Positions 6,459 to 15,109 of a stretch of DNA of 35,065 bases are shown here, one piece after another; positions within the stretch are counted from its first letter, which is position 1; each line of letters starts with the position of its first letter. The stretch comes from Candidatus Bathyarchaeota archaeon (lineage in GTDB: Archaea; Thermoproteota; Bathyarchaeia; Bathyarchaeales; Bathyarchaeaceae), in the NCBI GenBank assembly GCA_014859755.1, contig JACUTO010000001.1, positions 1 through 35,065 of the forward strand, read 5' to 3'. A program made the translations under genes and the position numbers. Under the pieces are notes generated by a model that was not told the origin of the DNA, did no database searches, and saw nothing but the letters and a program-made list of their open reading frames with translations.

Positions 6459-7586
6459 TTAATCTTTTCTTCTTCTATATAACGCTACACCACGTATTAT
6501 GGCTAACACAATTGGAACTGCTATCAAGAGCGGTGTTGGGTCCAGACCTGTTTTGCCAGTAGAGCCACCAAGTGGAGTTTCATTGGGTGGCACTGTTGGG
6601 GTCCCTCCATCAGGGGGGCCTGCAAGGCCACCAGTCGCCGTGACAGAAACAACTTCTCCCGTGTCCGCCCACATTCTAACTTTGATGCCGTTCCACCCAT
6701 AGTAAAGCGTATCGAAATACAATTGAATGTCCCAGAGGGGATATAACGTGTCAGGTTCTCTGGGTTGTGTGCTGAATTCTACTTCTACTGGTTCGTCTAC
6801 TATGTTAAATTCTACTTCTATCCACTCGTTCTGCCAAATCTTTAATGTATAATTTTGTGCGTGTTCCCTTGCAGTGCGTATGGCTTCTTCTTCAGAGACA
6901 TTAACATCTGTGCTGCCTATCTTGTAGAGGTCCCAATCGTCCCTAAATGAATTAAAAGCTCCATTTAGAAAACTGAAGTGTATCCTGTTCCTATCAAAGT
7001 CAATGCCGTTGACCGTGTATATCCAATCGATGTATGTATAGGTTTCACCTGATATTTTAAGCTTCACGTTGCCCGACGTTGTTGTCATGGGTTTTGGTTC
7101 AGTAACCGTGTCCAACATGCCCTTCACTTCATGGATATATGAAGCTCCGGAATAGGTTTGGTATCTGTCAAGAAGACCCCTAGCGTCATCAAGACTGTTT
7201 GTGGAGGGTTGAGCAAAAAGCGGTGAACCCTCAAGCAGGTATAGCTTACAGTAAACCAGAGCATTGTTTCTAAATCTACAGGTCACATCTAATTTGCTTC
7301 CAGCAGATTCGAGGGCGTATTTCACTCTCTCCTCAGTAAGGCCGTCCAAATCAGAGGGAAAATCCATGTGGCTTACCAGTTTTGCGTTATATTTTGTCAC
7401 GTCCAGTTTGACTACGTCTGTTAAGAATGTCAGCGTCTTCTCTGGAGCAGATAACTCTGTCGAGTATGCTTGATTGGGTGCGCCATACACTAAAGATCCA
7501 GGTATTGGAGCAGTCACCATTAGAAGACACACTAAAATCGTAGAGAACAAATGCTCCCGAGCGCATATTTTCCTCAGAATTTTCAT
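6459..7586 (-). CDS. Secreted, membrane-anchored PepSY-like protein of unknown function
   Basis: This 375-residue protein has a signal peptide (hydrophobic core STILVCLLMVTAPIPGSLVYG), an extracellular domain, a Pro/Gly-rich linker (PPDGGTPTVPPNETPLGG) and a C-terminal membrane helix (LLIAVPIVLAIIRGVAL) ending YRRRKD. The helix segment DVNVSEEEAIRTAREHAQNY followed by strands ending in VRMWADTGEVVSV resembles the helix-strand layout of PepSY domains, but this is a pattern-level judgement. The N-terminal half of the fused protein at 2081-4597 is a paralog throughout (EKTLTFLTDVV versus EKGLAILNDVV; YSGASYIHEVKGML versus YSGALYIQEMRSMV). It is the first gene of its two-gene unit. Families of this kind are often expanded in uncultured archaea; possible roles are protease inhibition or surface binding, none shown. 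Confidence 0.75.
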   Translation of the reverse strand: MKILRKICAREHLFSTILVCLLMVTAPIPGSLVYGAPNQAYSTELSAPEKTLTFLTDVVKLDVTKYNAKLVSHMDFPSDLDGLTEERVKYALESAGSKLDVTCRFRNNALVYCKLYLLEGSPLFAQPSTNSLDDARGLLDRYQTYSGASYIHEVKGMLDTVTEPKPMTTTSGNVKLKISGETYTYIDWIYTVNGIDFDRNRIHFSFLNGAFNSFRDDWDLYKIGSTDVNVSEEEAIRTAREHAQNYTLKIWQNEWIEVEFNIVDEPVEVEFSTQPREPDTLYPLWDIQLYFDTLYYGWNGIKVRMWADTGEVVSVTATGGLAGPPDGGTPTVPPNETPLGGSTGKTGLDPTPLLIAVPIVLAIIRGVALYRRRKD

Positions 7587-7832
7587 TATCTTCTACAAAT
7601 ACAAGACGTTTCCAACTCATATATTTCTTTCGAAAAAGAATTTCGTATGCATAATCAGCGTAATATTTTGTATATTTTCCACAATATAAGTCCTATCCAA
7701 CTTTGCAACGGAAGAGGCAAAGCACGCGCACTTCACTTTGTTATGTTAGTTTCCTATTTCGCGCGCAACATCACTTGCCTTCTCCTTTTTAAGACGCGAA
7801 ACAAACTTAGTCATAAGCTTGGAGGTTAATTC
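7587..7832. promoter_or_regulatory. Divergent promoter region
   Basis: This 246-base gap separates the minus-strand secreted gene from the plus-strand cupin. AAATATATG on the minus strand around 7617-7627 is a candidate TATA box for the secreted gene. CTTTTTAAG at 7785-7793 is a candidate for the cupin, about 45 bases before its TTG start. CG-alternating runs occur at about 7733 and 7759. No gene is recognisable in it. Confidence 0.4.
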
Positions 7833-8147
7833 TTGAGAGAAGTAAGAAAGCCATGGGGAAAAGAGCTCTGGATAGCACAAGAAAAAGAATACGGTGGAAA
7901 AATCCTCATCATAAGAGAAAACCACCACACGTCTCAACACTACCACAAAGACAAGAAAGAAACGATCTACTGCTTCAAAGGCCAAGTAGACATAATCCTA
8001 AGCGATAAAGTGGTCACACTAAAAGAAGGAGACGACATAACCCTCATCCCAAGAACAGTCCACAGAATCATAGGCAAAACAAACTCGATCCTATTCGAAG
8101 TGTCAACCGCACAACTAGCCGACGTGGTAAGACTAAAAGAAGGATAA
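7833..8147 (+). CDS. Small cupin, mannose-6-phosphate isomerase type II-like
   Basis: The protein of 104 residues starts at TTG 7833, supported by a perfect GGAGGT at 7821-7826 with 6-base spacing. It is a single cupin barrel: KPWGKELWIA at the start, motif 1 as SQHYHKDKKETIYCFKG (two His and a Glu as metal ligands) and motif 2 as GDDITLIPRTVHRI (third His). The closest known arrangement is the C-terminal cupin of mannose-1-phosphate guanylyltransferase/mannose-6-phosphate isomerase, here as a stand-alone domain. Stand-alone forms may bind or isomerise sugar phosphates or simply sense small ligands. It is monocistronic, with its 3' end facing the flavoenzyme gene. The substrate cannot be read from sequence. 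Confidence 0.8.
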   Translation: MREVRKPWGKELWIAQEKEYGGKILIIRENHHTSQHYHKDKKETIYCFKGQVDIILSDKVVTLKEGDDITLIPRTVHRIIGKTNSILFEVSTAQLADVVRLKEG

Positions 8148-8295
8148 AAACATCACACCAGATCCTTCTGTAGACCCATAACAGACAGACTCAAATCAAC
8201 TACTCAATCAACGTACCAACGCGCGTGCCAAAGAAAAGAAACGGGGGCTGATTCAAACCCTTCCGGAAACCTTTAAACCGAGATTTAGATCAAGA

Positions 8296-10212
8296 TCATA
8301 TTTTTAGCGCTACGTCCCACCCCTCATGAATTGCTTGAAGGGCCTTCCGCGGTTCTACGCAGTCGCCTATTTCATAGATTTCGGGAAACTTCTCTCTAAT
8401 CGCCTCAGCGAGGCTTTTGTTCGGCTTTGAGCCTACCGCCAAAACCACAGAGTCTGCCGGTAAGGTCAGTCTTTCCCCGTTCTTTATGGCGAAAACTTCT
8501 TTCTCAGAAATGCTTTCAACCTTTGTGGATGTAAATGTCTTAACTCCGCCCTTTTGTAGGTTATTCCTTATGATCCATCGATTGGAAATTCCAACATCCT
8601 TCGCGGTTTTGTCCAGCATTTCTAGTAGAGTCACTTTTTTGCCCCTAGCCATTAGGTAATGAGCCGTATAGCAACCAACTCCGCCGCCGCCAACAACAAC
8701 CACATTCTTTCCCGCAACATCTCTTCCGGCGAGCACATCCCAAGCTTGAAACACGTTAGGCAAATCCACGCCGGGAATGCTCGGAATAATGGGTTCCGCC
8801 CCCGTCGCTAATATGACCACGTCTGGCTTCAGCTTTGCCACGAGTGAAGGAGTCACCTTCTCATCTAATTGAACTTTGACGCCAAGTTTCTTCAGCTGGA
8901 CTGATAGATACTCCACGATTTTACCCAATTCTTCTCTACTTGGAGTTACAGAGGCTAAGTTTAACTGACCACCCAGCCTATCACCTTTCTCAAAGAGGGT
9001 AACCTGATGACCCCTCATAGCTGCAATTTGGGCCGCTTTCATTCCAGCTGGACCACCACCTACAACGAGGACCCTCCTCGACCTTTCAACAGGGTTAATC
9101 TCGATTTCTTCTTCTCTCCCGACTAGGGGATTCACCATACATGTGATAGGAGAGCCCTCGAACAAATTGTCCATACAACCTTGGTTGCATGCAACGCACG
9201 TTACGATCTCATCGAAGCGTCCTTCTCTGGCTTTGTTAGGCAAATCAGGATCGGCAACAAGGGCTCTACCCATTGAAATCATGTCCGCTTTTTCATCGCG
9301 CAGTATTTGTTCCGCTAGAACGGGGTCATTAATTCGGTTGCTGGCGATAACGCGAGCTTCGGTTCCCTTCAACGCCTCCTTGATGCCTTCTGCCAAGTAA
9401 ACGTAGCCGCCTCTAGGCACGTCCATGGTGATCATTGGAACACTGGATTCGTGCCATCCAGCTGTTACATTGAAGGCCCGTACCCCCGCCTTCTCGAGTT
9501 TTTGTGCTATGACCCTTGCCTCTTTGAGCGTGTTTCCTCCGGGGATCAACTCGTCGCCTGAAATTCTACACATGATGGGAAAATCCTTTCCAACGACATC
9601 TCTAGTCTTCTCAATTATTTCCAGAATGAATCGCATTCGGTTTTCAAGATCTCCTCCATACCTGTCCTTCCGCTTATTTGTTATAGGCGATAGAAACTGG
9701 CTAATGAGGTAACCTGCGGAGCAAATAAACTCCACAGCGTCGAATCCCGCTTCCTTCACTCTTCTAGCCCCTTGGGCGAAATCGTCCTCAAGCTTTTCGA
9801 TTTCCGGAATCGTGAGAGGTCTAGGCTTTTGGCGAGAAAGAATCGGCGGGGGGACATCAGACGATGAAACTGGTTGTCGTCCAGTAATGACAGCAAATTC
9901 GTATCGGCCGGGATGCCACAACTGTATTGCAGTCTTGGCTCCATGAGAATGAATTGACTTTGCCAAGTCTCGTAAGCCGGGGATAAATCTGTCGTCACTG
10001 ACACTAATAACGTAGTCTGTGCCAGGCTCAACGGAAGTGATTCCAATAACAATCAAGCCTACACCGCCCCTTGCCCTCGCTACAAGGTAGTTCTTCAGTT
10101 GATCGTTAACCTCTCCAAAGGCGAAGCCCGTGGTAAGAGCAGGCATTACAAGTCTGTTCTTAACTTCCATCTTTCCGATGTTGATCGGAGTAAACAGTTT
10201 GGTTAGATTCAT
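8296..10212 (-). CDS. NADH:flavin oxidoreductase / 2,4-dienoyl-CoA reductase family protein
   Basis: At 638 residues this has the length and full layout of FadH-type enzymes. An N-terminal old-yellow-enzyme TIM barrel (about 1-330) binds FMN. A 4Fe-4S site follows with C339, C342, C346 and C358 (CX2CX3CX11C). Then come an FAD-binding Rossmann segment (VLVVGGGPAGMKAA) and an NAD(P)-binding insert (VVVVGGGGVGCYTAHYL). AGYLISQFLSP keeps the active-site Tyr region of E. coli FadH, but the His before GY is missing. Such proteins reduce enoyl or dienoyl thioesters, enoates or trimethylamine-like substrates. The divergent 3-hydroxyacyl-CoA dehydrogenase supports acyl-CoA chemistry. A GAGGGGG lies just before the ATG, and TATTATATAG at 10254-10263 is a good TATA box. 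The exact substrate is unresolved. Confidence 0.85.
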   Translation of the reverse strand: MNLTKLFTPINIGKMEVKNRLVMPALTTGFAFGEVNDQLKNYLVARARGGVGLIVIGITSVEPGTDYVISVSDDRFIPGLRDLAKSIHSHGAKTAIQLWHPGRYEFAVITGRQPVSSSDVPPPILSRQKPRPLTIPEIEKLEDDFAQGARRVKEAGFDAVEFICSAGYLISQFLSPITNKRKDRYGGDLENRMRFILEIIEKTRDVVGKDFPIMCRISGDELIPGGNTLKEARVIAQKLEKAGVRAFNVTAGWHESSVPMITMDVPRGGYVYLAEGIKEALKGTEARVIASNRINDPVLAEQILRDEKADMISMGRALVADPDLPNKAREGRFDEIVTCVACNQGCMDNLFEGSPITCMVNPLVGREEEIEINPVERSRRVLVVGGGPAGMKAAQIAAMRGHQVTLFEKGDRLGGQLNLASVTPSREELGKIVEYLSVQLKKLGVKVQLDEKVTPSLVAKLKPDVVILATGAEPIIPSIPGVDLPNVFQAWDVLAGRDVAGKNVVVVGGGGVGCYTAHYLMARGKKVTLLEMLDKTAKDVGISNRWIIRNNLQKGGVKTFTSTKVESISEKEVFAIKNGERLTLPADSVVLAVGSKPNKSLAEAIREKFPEIYEIGDCVEPRKALQAIHEGWDVALKI

Positions 10213-10253
10213 TTGCGTTCCCCCTCTTAGAAATCGAATAGTTCAACATCGTG

Positions 10254-10263
10254 CTATATAATA
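10254..10263 (-). promoter_or_regulatory. TATA box of the flavoenzyme gene
   Basis: TATTATATAG on the minus strand lies about 45 bases before the ATG at 10212, leaving a leader of roughly 20 bases that contains the GAGGGGG ribosome binding site. Confidence 0.5.
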
Positions 10264-10281
10264 CTAGAGGTTCTGAAGCAA

Positions 10282-10291
10282 CTTTATTTAA
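10282..10291 (+). promoter_or_regulatory. TATA box of the 3-hydroxyacyl-CoA dehydrogenase gene
   Basis: CTTTATTTAA lies about 40 bases upstream of the GTG start. The resulting short leader would contain GGTGAT at 10317-10322. Confidence 0.45.
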
Positions 10292-10327
10292 GTGCAGATC
10301 TAGAATAACGAAAAATGGTGATCACAC

Positions 10328-11248
10328 GTGGCGATTGATGAAATTAAACGGATTTGCGTGGTGGGCGCCGGCACCATGGGACATCAAATTGCCCTTCAAT
10401 GTGCCACACACAACTATGACGTAGACTTGGTCGAAACTTCCGAAGAAGTCTTAGGCAATGCTCGGGAAAAGATTAGAGAAATTCTGGAAGAGAGGGTTAA
10501 CCGTGGGGAAATCTCCTCTGATTCTATGGAGAAAGCCCTTTCAAAGATCAGTTATACCACGGACCTTGAAAAGGCGGCTGGAGACGCTGATTTCGTCATT
10601 GAAGCGGTTTACGAAGACGTGGAAGTGAAACGCCAAGTTTTCAGTCAATTAGACCGCGTCTGTCCTTCCCACACCATTCTTGCCACCAACAGCTCTTCAA
10701 TAAGGTGTTCCCTCATAGCCGACGCCACGAAGCGTCCTGAAAAAGTTTTGAACATGCATTTTCTCAACCCTGTTTGGGTTAGACCCCTAGTCGAGGTGAT
10801 GGGGTCGAGCAGCACCTCAGAGGAAAGCATAGAAACCACGGTGCAGTTGGGTCAACGCATAGGCTTGACTCCAGTCACGGTAAAGGGAGAAGTCACAGGC
10901 TACGTCTACAACCGGTTGTGGAGAGCCATAAAGAAGACATCACTATATCTTGTGGACAAGGGATACGCCTCCTTCGAAGACGTTGACCGCGCCTTCATGA
11001 TAGGCATTCCCGCCCCCTTTGGACCGTTCATGGGCATGGACACGGTTGGCTTGGACGTTATTCTCGCCATTGAGGAGCAGTGGTATCGAGAAAGCGGAGA
11101 CGAGAGCGACAAACCGCCGAAAATCCTGGTGGAAAAGGTGAAGAAGGGGGAGTTAGGCGTCAAGACCGGCAAGGGATTCTATCAATATCCAAATCCAAGT
11201 TTCAAAAGACCTGGATGGCTAAAACGAGAGCCACAGAAAACGCCTTGA
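10328..11248 (+). CDS. 3-hydroxyacyl-CoA dehydrogenase, stand-alone
   Basis: The 306-residue protein has the N-terminal NAD-binding Rossmann fold (ICVVGAGTMGHQIAL), the substrate/catalytic segments ATNSSSI and MHFLNPV (catalytic His), and the C-terminal helical domain with VYNRLWRAI and GVKTGKGFYQYP. It oxidises (S)-3-hydroxyacyl-CoA to 3-ketoacyl-CoA with NAD, acting in beta-oxidation or in 3-hydroxybutyryl-CoA conversion. It is a single-domain enzyme, not the fusion with enoyl-CoA hydratase found in some archaea. Translation starts at GTG 10328, with GGTGAT 5 bases before it. It is transcribed divergently from the dienoyl-CoA reductase-like gene, and the two TATA boxes lie about 20 bases apart, suggesting joint control. 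Other members act on L-gulonate or similar alcohols, but the C-terminal pattern fits acyl-CoA. Confidence 0.88.
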   Translation: MAIDEIKRICVVGAGTMGHQIALQCATHNYDVDLVETSEEVLGNAREKIREILEERVNRGEISSDSMEKALSKISYTTDLEKAAGDADFVIEAVYEDVEVKRQVFSQLDRVCPSHTILATNSSSIRCSLIADATKRPEKVLNMHFLNPVWVRPLVEVMGSSSTSEESIETTVQLGQRIGLTPVTVKGEVTGYVYNRLWRAIKKTSLYLVDKGYASFEDVDRAFMIGIPAPFGPFMGMDTVGLDVILAIEEQWYRESGDESDKPPKILVEKVKKGELGVKTGKGFYQYPNPSFKRPGWLKREPQKTP

Positions 11249-11279
11249 ATCTACGCCTACCAAATCATAGCATTTGCCA

Positions 11280-13478
11280 TTACGGTGATCTAGGGATTTT
11301 CTCTGAATGGACCAAAGATTCTCTTAGATAGTCTTCCAGAGTTTCGCCGGCAATTACCGCTATGTTATAGTCTCTAGGATCTATTGAATGCTTATAATTC
11401 TTAGCTGGAATAATGACTTTCTTGAAACCCCACATTTCAGCCGCTTTTATCTTTTCATGTAATCCGCCGACAGCTGTCACTTGTACCACATCATCCACGC
11501 TGACGTTGATTTCTCCTGTCACAGCAACGTCTTGTCGAATGGGCTTCCTCTCTATCAATGAGCAGAGAAGAATCGCCATGGTGACGCCGGCGCTTGGTCC
11601 GTCAACTCCGTAGGCTTGAGCGAAATCTATATGCGTAAAAAAGTCTTGGGCAACGTCAGCGCCATACTTCTGCAAAATGACGCTTCTTACTTTCGCCACG
11701 CTGTCCGCGATGAACTCTTCTTTTCCTTCCTTCGCTATCCCCGTGACCTTATAGTATCCTTGTAAGGAATTTTCGTGCCTCCTGTTTCGCTTTTCAAGAA
11801 AGCCTTTGACGGTTAAGACGTTGCCAGTCATTTCTCCGCTGTAGGGGTCCTTGACGACGGCAAGTCCGTAAATCTGACCTAGCTTCGCTCCCTCTGGCCT
11901 AATCTCAAGAAGCTTTCCTCTTTCACTCATTTGATGCTCGAGAATCTGTTTCTGAATTGTTTTACAATGCGTCTCTATGGCTTCTTCAACGTGTCTTCTT
12001 TCAACCAGCTTCAAGCCTTCGTTCATTGCCAACGTGGCGGCTGTTTTCACGAGAGCTATCATAGGACGAAATTTCGTGGCTAAGGCATCCTTTTTGTTGC
12101 TACGCCTACGCCCCTCATCAATTATTTCTTCGCACGCTTCTCTGCTGAATGGAATTAAACGAAAACGTGAAATCTCCTGAGCGATAAACTGAACGTATTT
12201 GCGGCGGTTTTCAACAGTGTTCAACATGTCGTTATTCATTCTAACTACTTTGCCATAACCATAGATTCGGTCCATAAGGGCGGGGTGAATTTGTCCGATG
12301 CTGTCAAAGTTTCCAGCGCCAACGAGGAAACACATACATGGCACTGGTTCTGTTGCCACAGCCATGGCAGCGGTTCCGCCTGCGTCGCTCCATCGGCTTC
12401 GTAAGGTTATTGGCAACTGACCGTCTTCTAGAACAGTCAGTAGCGTGATGGCTTCATCTGGCTTCAAATTCTTGATTTCATCTATGTAAAGGATACCGAG
12501 ATGGGCTCGATGGACATCTCCCGCGGTTACCCTCTGATGTTCTGGGGTGCCGAGGCCTCCAGTTTGTAATGGGTCCCAAGCGATGCTTCCGAACAATTGG
12601 GCAGAACCGTGGCCGGTGGCGTCTAAGAAGGGTGCAACTTTTTTAGAGTTATCAACTATAAGTTTCGGAACTTTCGATGCTCTCGCTCCGCCTATTCCTT
12701 TGGAACCTCCAAGGACTCCGAAGCGGCCGAGAACTGTTACGAGAATTAGAAACATCAACATCATTCCGGCTGGAAGGAAAGTCGTGCTTCCAATGGAAAC
12801 AAAGGAATCTAAAATGAAATTCGAAAAATTGCCATTATAAATTGTTTGGATAGGTTCTCCCCACGCAGTTAATGCGTTTGTGTCCCACCGAATTTTCTCT
12901 TGCCATAAATAATAGAAGCCAGCAAACATGAAAATTGAGGCTACGCATATCATTAGGTAAATGACAAACTTTATTCCGATGCGCTGAAGAAACAACTTCT
13001 TTGCTTCCTTCAATTTCTGCTTTAGGATAAGCCTTTTTGCTTCGCCAGCTGAATGGCAGGAGATTTTGGGTTCGCTGGGAACCACTTCATTTTGCCAGCA
13101 GACTACGTCTTGGAGTTGAATGTTTTGTTTCTTGTAGAGTTCAGTTAGATGAACTGCAAGGGCTCTCCCAATCAAGGACTTGCCAGTTCCAGGATCTCCA
13201 AGCAAAAACAGGTAGGGTCCGGGAGGAGCAGTCTCTTTAATCTGTGGCTTCTCCCTTTTCGGGTCCTTCCACGCTTCATACCATTTCTCTTTTTTAAGAT
13301 ATTTTAGCTTATGAACCCATTCCTCTAAACAGAGGTAGCATTCGTTTAACGCCCGTTCTTGTCCAATAACCCATTCGAGAAGGTTTTTGGAAACCGGATA
13401 ATCCTTCGTAGATTTGAAGGCCTTCCAGTTCCATTTCTTGCCACGGATAACTTCTTCATCTTCTCCGAAATAGTCCAC
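11280..13478 (-). CDS. lonB: Archaeal membrane-bound Lon protease (LonB)
   Basis: This 732-residue ATP-dependent protease has an AAA+ module with Walker A GDPGTGKS (94-101), a membrane insertion with two helices (about 171-191 and 234-251), Walker B ILYIDEI (329-335), and a C-terminal Lon protease domain with the Ser in DGPSAG (S629) and the Lys in GGLHEK (K676). The two membrane helices inside the ATPase are diagnostic of archaeal LonB, which degrades misfolded proteins at the inner face of the membrane. The Ser-Lys spacing is 47 residues, against 43 in E. coli Lon, because of a small insertion. It starts at GTG 13478, with GGAAGG about 7 bases upstream. Its 3' end faces the hydroxyacyl-CoA dehydrogenase, and it is divergent from proC. 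Confidence 0.93.
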   Translation of the reverse strand: MDYFGEDEEVIRGKKWNWKAFKSTKDYPVSKNLLEWVIGQERALNECYLCLEEWVHKLKYLKKEKWYEAWKDPKREKPQIKETAPPGPYLFLLGDPGTGKSLIGRALAVHLTELYKKQNIQLQDVVCWQNEVVPSEPKISCHSAGEAKRLILKQKLKEAKKLFLQRIGIKFVIYLMICVASIFMFAGFYYLWQEKIRWDTNALTAWGEPIQTIYNGNFSNFILDSFVSIGSTTFLPAGMMLMFLILVTVLGRFGVLGGSKGIGGARASKVPKLIVDNSKKVAPFLDATGHGSAQLFGSIAWDPLQTGGLGTPEHQRVTAGDVHRAHLGILYIDEIKNLKPDEAITLLTVLEDGQLPITLRSRWSDAGGTAAMAVATEPVPCMCFLVGAGNFDSIGQIHPALMDRIYGYGKVVRMNNDMLNTVENRRKYVQFIAQEISRFRLIPFSREACEEIIDEGRRRSNKKDALATKFRPMIALVKTAATLAMNEGLKLVERRHVEEAIETHCKTIQKQILEHQMSERGKLLEIRPEGAKLGQIYGLAVVKDPYSGEMTGNVLTVKGFLEKRNRRHENSLQGYYKVTGIAKEGKEEFIADSVAKVRSVILQKYGADVAQDFFTHIDFAQAYGVDGPSAGVTMAILLCSLIERKPIRQDVAVTGEINVSVDDVVQVTAVGGLHEKIKAAEMWGFKKVIIPAKNYKHSIDPRDYNIAVIAGETLEDYLRESLVHSEKIPRSP

Positions 13479-13740
13479 AGTTAGTCCTTCCCAACTTTTG
13501 GTTCCATTACGTAACGAGTCTGCGCGCGCTTTTCAACGAGGGCTCGGTCTCCCATGACAGAACAAGGATTTCTAGTCAAATTAAGCCTTATTTCGGAATT
13601 GGGAACATAACGAAAATGGAGTGTGACGCTGTTTCCTTTCTGTTTAGGTGTTCGGTTGTTCAAGAAGGGCATACTGATAAGGATAAAGATTAAGAGTAGC
13701 CTTGCAAAAGCAATAGTCACAAACAATAGAGGAATGACCG

Positions 13741-14553
13741 ATGAAAGACGGTGTTGCCGTGATAGGTGCAGGAGTGATAGGTGGAGCCATAGTGAAAAGC
13801 CTGTTGAAAAGCAGATATGATGGCAAGATCACAGCCACAAGAAGAAATATAGAAAAACTAAAGGAACTAGAAAAATTAGGAGCGACCATAACCAAGGACA
13901 ACAAGAAAGCCGCGAAAGAATCGGACATTATTTTTGTATGTGTTAAGCCGAACGATGTGGGAAAAGTTCTGAAAGAAATAAGCAAAGAAATCGAAGGAAA
14001 ACTGGTGATTTCTACAGCCGCTACGATTCCACTGGGATTTTATAAGAAGATGGCTCCCAAAGCCAGATTCGTTAGGACCATGCCAAACGTCGCCCTTTTG
14101 GTGCAAGAATCCTATACCGCGTACTGTTGCGACGATGACGTAAATTCAGAAGACAATGGGAAGGTTAAGGAGATTCTAGACGTTATGGGAATTTGTGAAG
14201 AGGTTGAAGAGAGATACATGGACGCCATAACAGCCCTGAGCGGAAGCGGACCGGGATACATTTCTATAATAATAGAAGCTCTCATGTATGCGGGTTTGAA
14301 AGTTGGTTTACCCAGGGATATTTCTCTATATAGTTCAGCGCAGACAGTTCTTGGAACAGGGAAACTCGTCTTGGAAACACGGGAACATGTGGCTAAGATA
14401 AAGGACATGGTGACGACGCCCGGCGGAACCACCATTGAAGCCATATACGAACTTGAGGGCAGTCAAATTAGGCCAGCACTGATGAGGGCTGTTGAGGAAG
14501 CAACCAAAAAATGTCAGAAAATCCGAGAAACATGGGGAATAAACCAAGCTTAA
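13741..14553 (+). CDS. proC: Pyrroline-5-carboxylate reductase
   Basis: At 270 residues it has the standard ProC length. The N-terminal Rossmann segment VAVIGAGVIGGAIV binds NAD(P)H. FVRTMPNVALLV, ALSGSGPGYI and the ProC signature TTPGGTTIEAI follow in the dimerising C-terminal domain. It catalyses the last step of proline synthesis, reduction of 1-pyrroline-5-carboxylate to proline. GAGGA lies about 7 bases before the ATG. The gene is 37 bases ahead of purE and may share its transcript; no other proline gene is nearby. Confidence 0.92.
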   Translation: MKDGVAVIGAGVIGGAIVKSLLKSRYDGKITATRRNIEKLKELEKLGATITKDNKKAAKESDIIFVCVKPNDVGKVLKEISKEIEGKLVISTAATIPLGFYKKMAPKARFVRTMPNVALLVQESYTAYCCDDDVNSEDNGKVKEILDVMGICEEVEERYMDAITALSGSGPGYISIIIEALMYAGLKVGLPRDISLYSSAQTVLGTGKLVLETREHVAKIKDMVTTPGGTTIEAIYELEGSQIRPALMRAVEEATKKCQKIRETWGINQA

Positions 14554-14590
14554 TCAAGACTTAAATTCTTTCTTTGACCATTGTGATATT

Positions 14591-15109
14591 ATGCCAAAAG
14601 AGAAGATTATTGTTCTGATGGGTTCTAAAAGAGACCATAAGTTCGCTTCCCGCATTGGTGTTTTTCTTAGAGAAGAAGGTTTTCCAATCACCTGCGACTA
14701 CAACGTTGCTTCAGCCCATAGAACCCCCCAAAAACTGCTAAACGACCTACAGGAATACGAAAACAGCGGCGACAACATCGTCTTAATCACCGTTGCTGGA
14801 CTATCAGACGCCCTTTCAGGTGTCGTTGCCGGTTACACGAAATATCCAGTTATAGCCTGCCCTCCCGATTCCGAAAAATACGAAGGAGCTAAGATTTTCT
14901 CCTCCGTAGCAACGCCAAAGGGGATACCCGTTGCATACATTCCCAAACCTGAAAACGCCGCCCTCGCTGCTGTACGAATTCTCGCCCTATCCAATCACTC
15001 CCTATATGAAAGCCTTCGTCGATACAAACAGAAAACGGAAAGAAACGTCTATGAGAGTGCCGGGGAAGTAAAGAAGATTTCTAAATCTAAAGGTAAAAGG
15101 TTAAAATAA
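14591..15109 (+). CDS. purE: Phosphoribosylaminoimidazole carboxylase PurE, class II-like
   Basis: The 172-residue protein has the PurE landmarks MGSKRDHKFA (phosphate loop) and SAHRTPQKL. In its second half it reads VAGLSDALSGVVAGYTKYPV and then ACPP, with a later SNHSLYESL. This matches the animal-type (class II) AIR carboxylase of PAICS (VAGRSNGLGPVMSG, SNH), not the class I GGAAHLPGM pattern. Class II enzymes carboxylate AIR directly with CO2 and need no PurK, and no purK is seen in the window. The stop overlaps the purC start by one base (TAATG), indicating translational coupling; in animals the two activities are fused. The class assignment is by motif. Confidence 0.85.
   Translation: MPKEKIIVLMGSKRDHKFASRIGVFLREEGFPITCDYNVASAHRTPQKLLNDLQEYENSGDNIVLITVAGLSDALSGVVAGYTKYPVIACPPDSEKYEGAKIFSSVATPKGIPVAYIPKPENAALAAVRILALSNHSLYESLRRYKQKTERNVYESAGEVKKISKSKGKRLK

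Noticed and set aside
7551..7829. Plus-strand frame in the gap before the cupin
   Set aside because: It overlaps the start of the secreted gene and both candidate promoters; composition looks random.
13481..13726. Small minus-strand frame upstream of lonB
   Set aside because: It ends just before the lonB start but in another frame, has no family likeness and no clear ribosome binding site.
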